From Bacteroidales bacterium (GTDB lineage: Bacteria; Bacteroidota; Bacteroidia; Bacteroidales; F082), in the NCBI GenBank assembly GCA_017531225.1, contig JAFXLL010000010.1, positions 310,001-374,000 of the forward strand: a DNA stretch of 64,000 nt, given 5' to 3'. The number at the start of each line of letters is the position of its first letter. Positions within the stretch are counted from its first letter, which is position 1. The notes under the pieces were generated by a model. It made no database searches, was not told the origin of the DNA, and was given only the letters and a program-made list of their open reading frames with translations. The position numbers and the translations under genes were made by a program. This document shows, piece by piece, positions 1 through 7,600 of this stretch.

Positions 1-1
1 G

Positions 2-1732
2 AAAGCTGAAGAGCTAGCCGTGAACGCCCTGTTGCGAGGCGGCACTACAATAGAGGAGCAAGACATCCGAGGCGAGGTGTTTGTGCCTCGTACCGAAGAA
101 GAGATTTGGGCTGAGCTCGACGAATTCATTGGGCTTCAGAGCGTCAAGGACGAGATTCACAAGATCATCGATAATGTCAAGGAAGCCCAACGTGAAGGCG
201 GTCCCAACGCCAAAGCCCAGCTCAAGGACCATTACATCTTTACCGGCAACCCTGGCACCGGCAAGACCACCATCGCACGTATCTTTGCCGACATCCTCGG
301 CGCCACGGGCGTGCTACCCAAAGGCCAATATGTGGAGGTGGCTGCTAAGGACATGATCTCGGAATACATCGGCGGCACCGAGCGCAACGTTCAGGACTAT
401 GTGGATCGTGCCATGGGCGGCGTGCTCTTCATTGACGAAGCATACGGCTTCAACGACGGCAACTTCGGTAAGGCCGGCATTGACAAGTTGGTGCCCATCC
501 TAGAGAACAAGAAAGGCGAATTCGTATGCATCGCCGCAGGCTATCGCGACGACATGAAGGAGTTCCTCAAGATGAATACAGGTCTCCCCTCACGGTTCAA
601 CAAACAGATTGAATTCCCCGACTACAACGCCAAAGAGCTCGAGCTCATCTTCCTCAGCATGGCCACGAAGAAAGGCTTCCGCCTTGACCAAGAAGCCACT
701 GACAAGCTTCATATCGAGTTCGAGAACATGTATAACCGTCGTGGCGACACCTTCGGCAACGCCCGCGACGTACGCAACCTCCTTGACGCCGCCATCGAAC
801 GCCGCAGGATACGCCATCGCGAAATGAGCGAGAGCGAGATCACTCGTGAGGGCAAGCTCCTCACCTACTCTGACATCGCCGGTGAAGGCGTGAACAAGGT
901 CGTCGACATCCAAGAGGTGATGAAAGAACTTGACGAACTCGTGGGATTGGAGAGTGTGAAACGCAGTCTCCGTGACTTAGCAGCCACCATACGCCGTGAA
1001 CAGCAACTCGCCCAACGCCGCAACCGCACCCCCAACATCAACGTCAGCCATTATCTCTTCCTCGGCAACCCCGGCACTGGTAAGACCACCGTGGCACGCC
1101 TCATGGGTAAGATACTGCACGCCTTAGGCGTCATCAGCAGCTCCGATGTGTATGAGGTGACCCGCGAGGACCTAGTAAGCCGCTATCTGGGCGAGACCGC
1201 ACCCAAGACCCGCGAGACGGTGATGAAAGCCATGGGCGCCGTGCTCTTCATCGACGAGGCCTATTCGTTGAGCAACGGCGGTCCCCACGACTACGGCATC
1301 GAAGCCATCAACACCCTCACGCCCATGTTGGAGAACTACAAGGGCAAGTTCGTTTGCATTGCCGCTGGTTATACACAGGACATGATCCGTTTCCTCAATC
1401 AGAATAAGGGATTGAAGTCACGTTTCGACGAGACCATCGAATTTGAAGACTATAACGTCGACGAGCTCTTCCAGATTTTCGTCAACATGGCCAAGAAAAA
1501 AGAGTTCCTTCTCGACGACCAGGCCCTGGCCGCTGCACGGTCGCTCTTCGAGCGAGCCTACGCCGTACGCGACGAGAACTTCGGCAACGCTCGAACCGTG
1601 CGCAAGACCCTCGACCGAGCCATCAAGAACCTCTCAACTCGGACTGCCTACGACGACACCTTGAGCGAAGAAGAACTGATGACCATCAAAGCCGAGGATA
1701 TCAATCAAATTGAATTGGAGGATATACTATGA
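2..1732 (+). CDS. Tandem AAA+ ATPase (CbxX/CfqX, SpoVK type), 5'-partial
   Basis: The frame is open to the left edge of the window, so the true start lies upstream; the first possible internal start is GTG at 20. Two AAA+ modules follow one another. Each has a GNPGTGKTT Walker A (near 248 and 1070) and a VLFIDEAY Walker B (near 424 and 1241), followed by sensor and lid segments with a GNAR(D/T)VR arginine motif. The layout matches CbxX/CfqX-type ATPases such as CbbX, SpoVK and the EccA subunit of type VII secretion, which remodel partner proteins. The stop overlaps the start of the FHA gene (ATGA), so the three genes are translationally coupled. A role in remodelling a phosphorylation-controlled assembly is inferred from the FHA and PP2C neighbours; the actual client is unknown. 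Confidence 0.9.
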   Translation, partial: KAEELAVNALLRGGTTIEEQDIRGEVFVPRTEEEIWAELDEFIGLQSVKDEIHKIIDNVKEAQREGGPNAKAQLKDHYIFTGNPGTGKTTIARIFADILGATGVLPKGQYVEVAAKDMISEYIGGTERNVQDYVDRAMGGVLFIDEAYGFNDGNFGKAGIDKLVPILENKKGEFVCIAAGYRDDMKEFLKMNTGLPSRFNKQIEFPDYNAKELELIFLSMATKKGFRLDQEATDKLHIEFENMYNRRGDTFGNARDVRNLLDAAIERRRIRHREMSESEITREGKLLTYSDIAGEGVNKVVDIQEVMKELDELVGLESVKRSLRDLAATIRREQQLAQRRNRTPNINVSHYLFLGNPGTGKTTVARLMGKILHALGVISSSDVYEVTREDLVSRYLGETAPKTRETVMKAMGAVLFIDEAYSLSNGGPHDYGIEAINTLTPMLENYKGKFVCIAAGYTQDMIRFLNQNKGLKSRFDETIEFEDYNVDELFQIFVNMAKKKEFLLDDQALAAARSLFERAYAVRDENFGNARTVRKTLDRAIKNLSTRTAYDDTLSEEELMTIKAEDINQIELEDIL

Positions 1733-2223
1733 AATGCCCATACTGCAAAGAGATCATTGATGACGACAGCCACTACTGTGACCAGTGCGGCAAGGAGTTG
1801 CGTTTTTGCCCTGAGTGCCACCAACCCAAACGCGGGACGGAGTGCCCAGCCTGCGGTACCGATTTGGTGAGTGCTAAGGAATACTTTAAGCCTAAAGAGT
1901 CTCCGAAGCCCCAAAAGCCAGAAGAGACATCGGCACCTTCCCCATCGGCTCCCGCCCTTCTCGAAGGCGACGGCTTCGGGCTCACCCTTAAAGAAGGCGT
2001 CTTCGGTCGCACCACTGGCATCTATCCCGAGTTCGGCACACAGATCTACATCTCGGGTCGGCATGGAGAGCTACGCTGCATGAATGGGCAATGGCAAATC
2101 CGTGATTTGGGTAGTCACAACGGCACCTTCCTAAATGGAGTCAGGCTGGCACCTAACACGTGGACTGACCTCCACCTGAACGATCAACTGAAGATAGCAA
2201 CTACACACCTTACTGTGAAATGA
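1729..2223 (+). CDS. Zinc-ribbon and FHA domain protein
   Basis: A 164-residue protein. The first 45 residues hold four CxxC pairs (CPYC, CDQC, CPEC, CPAC), i.e. two zinc ribbons. A proline-rich linker (residues about 55-75) follows, then a C-terminal FHA domain (about 80-164) with the GR, SGRHGEL, DLGSHNGTFLNG and hydrophobic end strands that bind phosphothreonine peptides in this family. No signal peptide or membrane segment is visible, so it should be cytoplasmic. It overlaps the AAA+ gene upstream and the PP2C gene downstream by ATGA junctions. FHA readers beside a PP2C phosphatase are typical of Ser/Thr phospho-signalling modules; the matching kinase is not next to it and may lie upstream of the window. 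Confidence 0.9.
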   Translation: MKCPYCKEIIDDDSHYCDQCGKELRFCPECHQPKRGTECPACGTDLVSAKEYFKPKESPKPQKPEETSAPSPSAPALLEGDGFGLTLKEGVFGRTTGIYPEFGTQIYISGRHGELRCMNGQWQIRDLGSHNGTFLNGVRLAPNTWTDLHLNDQLKIATTHLTVK

Positions 2224-2960
2224 TGAAACTCACTATTGAAGCGGTCTGCCAGAAAGGCCCAAAAAGGGATAACAACGAGGATATGGTGTCGTTGGGGGGT
2301 ATCCTGCTGCGCGACGCCGACATGAGTTTCCCCGTGGAGATTGACGAATCCAGCCAGTTTTATCTATTGGTGGCTGACGGCATGGGAGGCCACGAACATG
2401 GAGAACGAGCCAGCCAAGGCCTGTTGGAGTATTTGGATGAGTGCTTCAAGGAAAACCGGTTCCATACCGACACCATCGAAGACGACCTTCGCTTTCAGGT
2501 AAAGACTTTCAGTGACAGGCTCAACGAAGAAGCCAGAGAAGAAGGCCAAGTCCGGCCTATGGGATGTACTCTGACCGGCATGGTTTGGTCGAATGGCAAG
2601 GCCCTGCTGATCAACGCCGGTGACAGCCGCACCTACCGTCTCCGTGACGGCATCCTCCGCAGAATCACCCAGGATGACAGCGCGCGAGGCATTACGGGAG
2701 ATCCCAACGAGAGCCCTTACCTGCTCAACTGTATCGGCGGCGGCGCCAATGGCGACCTCATGGTGGTTGACTTCACCGAGCGCCTCCACGACGGCGATCT
2801 CTTGCTGATCTGTTCCGACGGACTCACCGACATGCTTGACGATGAAGCCATCGAGAAAATTCTCTCAACATCGGAACGACCTGCCAGTGACCTATACGCC
2901 GAGGCTTGCCGCAACGGTGGTTACGACAATATCAGCATTATCCTCGCCAAGATTTCTTAA
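2220..2960 (+). CDS. PP2C-family Ser/Thr protein phosphatase
   Basis: A 246-residue single-domain PP2C/Stp1-like phosphatase. Family motifs appear in order: the RDNNED metal-binding segment near residue 18, VADGMGGHEHGE near 60, a GCTLTG segment near 116, NAGDSRTY near 139, LLICSDGLTDML near 200 and GGYDNISIILA at the C-terminus. The aspartates that bind the two metal ions are all present, so it should be active. ATG at 2220 or at 2223 are both possible starts and both couple it to the FHA gene. It should dephosphorylate Ser/Thr proteins, probably those read by the FHA protein. A long gene-free region follows it. Confidence 0.93.
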   Translation: MMKLTIEAVCQKGPKRDNNEDMVSLGGILLRDADMSFPVEIDESSQFYLLVADGMGGHEHGERASQGLLEYLDECFKENRFHTDTIEDDLRFQVKTFSDRLNEEAREEGQVRPMGCTLTGMVWSNGKALLINAGDSRTYRLRDGILRRITQDDSARGITGDPNESPYLLNCIGGGANGDLMVVDFTERLHDGDLLLICSDGLTDMLDDEAIEKILSTSERPASDLYAEACRNGGYDNISIILAKIS

Positions 2961-2977
2961 TTTTTTTCTTCAAAAGT

Positions 2978-3008
2978 ATTGCGAAAAAAGATTTTTTTCG
3001 TATTTTTG
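2978..3008 (+). promoter_or_regulatory. Bacteroidota-type promoter, TTG-N19-TATTTTTG
   Basis: A TTG at 2979-2981 is separated by 19 bp from TATTTTTG at 3001-3008, which fits the Bacteroidota consensus (TTTG, about 19 bp, TAnnTTTG). It lies just after the PP2C stop and points into a stretch with no credible coding gene that ends in a strong terminator at 3051-3075. Confidence 0.6.
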
Positions 3009-3011
3009 CAA

Positions 3012-3075
3012 CGTAGGACGACACCCGAGAAGGGCTCTTCCCGCACGATTAAAGGCAGGCTCCCTGCCTTTTTTT
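3012..3075 (+). ncRNA. Candidate small RNA, about 60-65 nt
   Basis: A good promoter (2978-3008) and a strong rho-independent terminator (3051-3075) are only about 45 bp apart, with no plausible reading frame between them. A small hairpin of the GAAG/CTTC type sits near 3028-3040. This layout is what a short stand-alone sRNA looks like. It could instead be an attenuator or the tail of the phosphatase operon. No known RNA family was recognised. Confidence 0.35.
3051..3075 (+). terminator. Rho-independent terminator
   Basis: A perfect 9-bp stem, AAAGGCAGG at 3051-3059 with CCTGCCTTT at 3063-3071, encloses a 3-nt loop and runs into seven T residues (3069-3075). It can end both readthrough from the PP2C operon and the candidate small RNA. 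Confidence 0.85.
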
Positions 3076-3242
3076 ATTCCACACCTCTTTCATTTCACTG
3101 TGAAACCAGCCGTATACATCGGGCAAAGCTGTCCAAGAGCCACGCTGTTCCGCATTTCTGATTTTGATAACCCTTTTAGTTTTGATGTTATCTCGGGAAT
3201 GAATTTGTATAATAAAAAAAGCATCAATTCAAATCTTTTTGT

Positions 3243-3250
3243 TATCTTTG
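3243..3250 (+). promoter_or_regulatory. -7 box TATCTTTG
   Basis: TATCTTTG matches the Bacteroidota -7 consensus, but no clear TTTG lies 19-21 bp upstream. It would start a transcript near 3256 that contains the structured element at 3432-3526 and possibly the leader of the 3582 gene. Confidence 0.4.
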
Positions 3251-3431
3251 CATGTCATTAGCCTTAGCTCGTGACAGACATAGTTGAAAAGACGTTGTGC
3301 TTGACGTTTTTATCTGCGGCATGTAGAATCTCGCAAATTCATTAATCGCTCGCAAGGTAAAAGCAGTGGCTGACGTCCATTGTTGTTATATGCCAATTAG
3401 GCTCAATGCGGCCTTGTTTCCATATATTTAC

Positions 3432-3526
3432 AGCGTGGGCCTCAACATTGCTTATCCTCGAGCGATAGGCAATGCGAGAGCCTTACATGCGGGATAAGCT
3501 GAGAGCTGACCCCACGCTTTTCTTTT
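3432..3526 (+). ncRNA. Rod-shaped structured RNA element (candidate ncRNA or leader)
   Basis: Nested exact helices stack into one rod: 3432-3439 with 3511-3518 (8 bp), 3441-3444 with 3500-3503 (4 bp), 3450-3457 with 3492-3499 (8 bp) and 3467-3470 with 3480-3483 (4 bp), with bulges between them. The last strand runs into a U-rich tract (3518-3526), so it can also act as a terminator. It may be the 3' part of a transcript of about 270 nt starting near 3256, or a leader controlling the secreted-protein gene at 3582. Signatures of tmRNA, RNase P RNA and SRP RNA were looked for by eye and not found. A 6S-like RNA is possible from the rod shape but unproven. Confidence 0.45.
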
Positions 3527-3581
3527 GTGTCATTGGTTGGAATTAAATAGTTAACTATGATAGTAACCAAACAACAACGAC

Positions 3582-4601
3582 ATGGAAAGAAAACCATTAC
3601 TCTCGAAAAGGGCTCTGTTTGCTGCCCTGTTCGTCCTGCTGCTGAGCTTGGCAGGAACGAAGAAAGCACTCGCACAAAACAATGTGGCCACACTTCAACA
3701 CGGTAATGACATCAGCACTTTCTACGGTGAATACGCCTATAGGAACGCTTATGACTCAGCTGCTATCGGTGACATTATCACGCTTTCCAGTGGTAGGTTC
3801 AGAAGCGTGGAAAATGTAAACAAGGTCATCACATTACGCGGTGCCGGATGTACCTATGACGCAACGTCGGACACCTACCCGACAGTCATATTCAATTCTA
3901 CCCATTTAGACACCCCGGAAGCCACAACCTCTTTCGCTATTGAAGGGATTTGGTTCGAGGGGGATGTGTATTGCAAGGCAATCGTTGCTCCAAGATTTGT
4001 CAAATGTAACTTTAATAACATACGATCTTATGAGAACGGCAAATATACTCAAGATGCCCAATTCGTCAACTGTATGATTCGAGATTTTTTTAGCTATAGT
4101 AGTGTCAGAGGCGTCCAGTTTATCAATTGCATTGTTCGAGGAAGCTACCAATTGTCAGACCTAACGCAAGCTTCATTTGTCAATTGCATATGGCAGGCCG
4201 GTGGAAATGTTCCATCTGTCCGCGCCAAGAATTGCATTCTTTGGGGATTTGGAGAATCCAACACCAGCCAATTTGAGTATTGTATCGGTAATGGCTATGT
4301 GTTTGTCAACCAACAGAACAGCACCAACTGGAAAGTCGATGATTTGAATGAGGTCTTCAACACTCTAACAGGATTTGAATGTTGTAATAATAGCTTTTTT
4401 ACCGCCGATTATACACTGCTGCAAAGCGTGATCGAGGGTCATCCGGGACACGACGGCACCCAAGTGGGCGTTTTTGGAGGTTTGGCTCCTTATAATCCCC
4501 GTCCGAGCTACATGGTGGTGCAAAGTTGCAATGTGGCCAACCAGTCCACCCAGGACAACAAGTTGAGCGTTGAGATCCAAGTTGTTGGCCAAGGTGAATA
4601 A
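3582..4601 (+). CDS. Exported protein of unknown function, beta-helix-like
   Basis: A 339-residue protein with a signal peptide (residues 1-31, ending LAGTKKALAQ). After cleavage it reads NVATLQHGNDISTFYGEYAY and an IGDIITLSSGRF segment, the usual opening of right-handed beta-helix surface proteins, in which a list of events or sites is followed by short strand repeats rich in N-C and F-V-N-C motifs (residues about 130-240). Its end (VQSCNVANQSTQDNKLSVEI) lacks a T9SS sorting domain, so its location is uncertain. It lies 13 bp before the 1762-aa protein and probably shares its transcript. A truncated copy of its N-terminal region lies at 24524-24685. Function unknown. Confidence 0.8.
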   Translation: MERKPLLSKRALFAALFVLLLSLAGTKKALAQNNVATLQHGNDISTFYGEYAYRNAYDSAAIGDIITLSSGRFRSVENVNKVITLRGAGCTYDATSDTYPTVIFNSTHLDTPEATTSFAIEGIWFEGDVYCKAIVAPRFVKCNFNNIRSYENGKYTQDAQFVNCMIRDFFSYSSVRGVQFINCIVRGSYQLSDLTQASFVNCIWQAGGNVPSVRAKNCILWGFGESNTSQFEYCIGNGYVFVNQQNSTNWKVDDLNEVFNTLTGFECCNNSFFTADYTLLQSVIEGHPGHDGTQVGVFGGLAPYNPRPSYMVVQSCNVANQSTQDNKLSVEIQVVGQGE

Positions 4602-4614
4602 CCCATAACATTGC

Positions 4615-7600
4615 ATGGCCATGAAACGCTACTTACTCATCTTGGGTGGGTTGTTGCTTTCCCTCGCGTTGAAGGCCCAGTCGTCAGGTTATTCTTGCCG
4701 CTATTGGTTCGACATGAGTCATGAGCAGGCTGCCTCCGCAACCTTCAACAGCTCAAACTGGCAGGCGCAACTCGACGTGGGCTCTCTTACCGAGGGCTTG
4801 CACACCATCCACGTCCAAGTCAAGGACAATTCCTTGGACTGGGCGACTCCCAAAACATACCTCTTCTTGAAAGCGGGTGGCTTGGGAACAGACAATACCG
4901 ACATGAGCCAGCCCATTTACCACTGCTGGTTCAACCAAGACTTCGAACACCGACAGACGGCTTCGTTGGGGAATGGGAATTTCCTTTTGAACGTGGACAA
5001 TCTTCCCGACGGGATGCATACCGTTCACATGATGCTGGAAGGTGAACAACTGACATCGGTCAAGCATTACCTTTTCATGAAGACAGGGTCTATAAATGTC
5101 AATCCTTACGACATGAGCCAGCCTAATTACCATTGTTGGTTCGACCAGGATTTCGAACATGAGGTCACTGCATCCTTAGGTAATGGTCACCTCTTGTTGA
5201 ATGTGGAAGACATGAAAGACGGTCTCCACATCTTAAACCTCTTTTTGGAAGGGAATGTGTTGTCCTCCACAAAAAACTATTTGTTCTTGAAGCCGGGTTC
5301 TTTAGTCAGCGATACCACCGACATGAGCGAGATGGACTACTATTGCTGGTTCGACTTGGATTATGAGCATCGCCAGACAGGCGGCTTCTCCAATGCACCC
5401 ATCCTGCTTGACGTGGAAGACCTCCTCCCTGGACTGCACACGCTGCATGTCATGTTGAAAGGCAATGTGGTGACTACTGCCAAAACATATATGTTTGTGA
5501 AAGTACTTCCCGGAGAACCTGAACCTCTGACCGCACTGCAATACCGTTTCTGGTATGATTTGGATGATGACCACGTTCAGACGGGCGCTCTGGGTGGCGG
5601 TGTGTTTCAAATCGATGTCAGCGACCTGACTGATGGTTTGCATACCCTACACGTCCAATTGGACAATGGAAGAGCCACCAGCACACGCAACTTTGTATTC
5701 CTGAAAGCACCTGCCCCGGCTGGCGACTACGGTATTGCCAAGTGGGAATACCTTCTGAATGATGACAATGAGCATCGTCACACCACGGAATTGGATCCTG
5801 CCCTAAGCACTTTGGACATCGTGTCGTTGCTTCCCGTCGAGACATGGCCGATTCGCAGTACCAGCTTCCATTTTCACCCCAACGGTAATTCGCCTTACAT
5901 CAATGCCAAGAACGAAATCAAATTCCGTTTCTATGACAACAACAGTCGCTTTGTTGAGAAAACCTCAATTTATGTGGATATGAATGTACAACAGGCCATT
6001 GAAGCAGATGTATTGGAGCGCAACACCACCACTACTATTGCGGCGCCTACCAACAACCAGATTCATTGGTTCAAGATGGCTGCGGTGGCTGGCGACTCGC
6101 TCTCTTTCAAGTCCAATAAAGCCTGTACCATGCATTTGTTTTCACCTTCGGGAGAGGAAGTTTATACTGTCACCAGCTCTGCTTCGATGAACTTTGGCGG
6201 CTGTCACGCATGGGAAAACGGTGATTATTATTTGGCAGTCCATGACGCTAATGGCAACTATGACAACATTGAAGTGAGCTATCAATGGCTTAACCGCTAT
6301 GCAGTGTTGTCACTTGGCACTCATACTGTGGGCAATGGAGGCTATTCTTCCATAACGGTACTGGGCAATGGCTTCAACAACTTACAGAATGTGTATTTGG
6401 TTAACTCCCAAAATGAAATCATCGACAAACTCGATATCGGGCATGAGTCTATCGTCTCAACATCGATTACTTTTGATTTCAGCGGAGCGTCTCTTGGCGA
6501 TTATGACATGGTGTTCCAGTTTGCGGACGAAACCATCCAAATCGAAGATGCCATCCAAGTGGAAATCCCGAACGACATCTATCTAACAGCCACGGTGTCG
6601 TACCCGACATCATTCTTGAGCGGAAGCGACTTTGCCTATACTTTTGAGGTTACCAACACAGGTAACATGTCTGCCTATGCCATTCCAATCTACTTCAACA
6701 TCACCACGCCAGAGATGGATTACATCACCCATCTTGAAATTGAAGGGCTGCGGTTGCCCTCCATCCTCGACTATCTGGAAGTGGATTGGGATACCGTGAA
6801 CAATGCGGAGACACTGAAGCAACAAGCCCAGAATCTTGGTGATGACCATTATTTCTTCAAGAGAACCCAAACCAGCGAAGGAGAATCGCGAGGCATACGC
6901 AGTGCTTTCTTCTTTGCCGATTTTGGTCCCAATGAGACTAGGACGTTCAAGTTGAACCTTACCGCCACCTCTGGACCTCATGAGCCATTGGAGGCTTGGA
7001 TGACTGTGCCAAGTGGGTTGATCTATCCTCGTACGTCTTCTGGAAGTAGCAACACGGAATATCCCTATTGTTGTGTTCAAGAAAATATTGCCTGTACTTA
7101 CAATGCCTTCCAAACAGGATTCAATGTCGGAACATGGTTCCCGAATTTGTCGCAGACAAGTTTCGACAATTGTATCGGTGGAAAACATTCCGAATATAAC
7201 GAGACCATAAGTCATTTGGTTTGTGTGGCTGACAATAACAATTGGTTTGCAGAAAACCGCATCATTAATCATCGTTCTGTGGTGGGTAGCTTATTGTCTT
7301 GTGCCAGCCAACAAGGTGCCTTTGTTAAAACACGCGACGCCATTAGCTTTGCTGTCAATTTCAACAAGAGCTGGTCTTTCGATGAAATGCTATCGGAAAT
7401 CCCAGACTGTGTCCGCTTATGGAGCCGGAAGAATCCCGACTGCCCAATTGGACAGACTGTAGGTGGTGTTAGTGACGGCCGTACTCCAGGTGACCCGAAT
7501 GACATTTTCGGTTACACCGCTGAATCGGGTAGCCGTTACATGAGACAGGAGATCACGAATGTGTGCTATGAAATTGAGTTTGAAAACGACACGGCTTTAG

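Noticed and set aside
2836-3261. A 141-codon frame spanning the end of the phosphatase gene and the candidate sRNA
   Set aside because: It runs through a promoter and a terminator and has no domain.
3256-3526. tmRNA, RNase P RNA or SRP RNA in the gene-free stretch
   Set aside because: The hallmark conserved segments of these RNAs were looked for by eye and not found.
3554-3567. ACTATGATAGT palindrome before the 3582 gene
   Set aside because: The arms are only five bases, in A/T-rich DNA, with no promoter in a fitting place.
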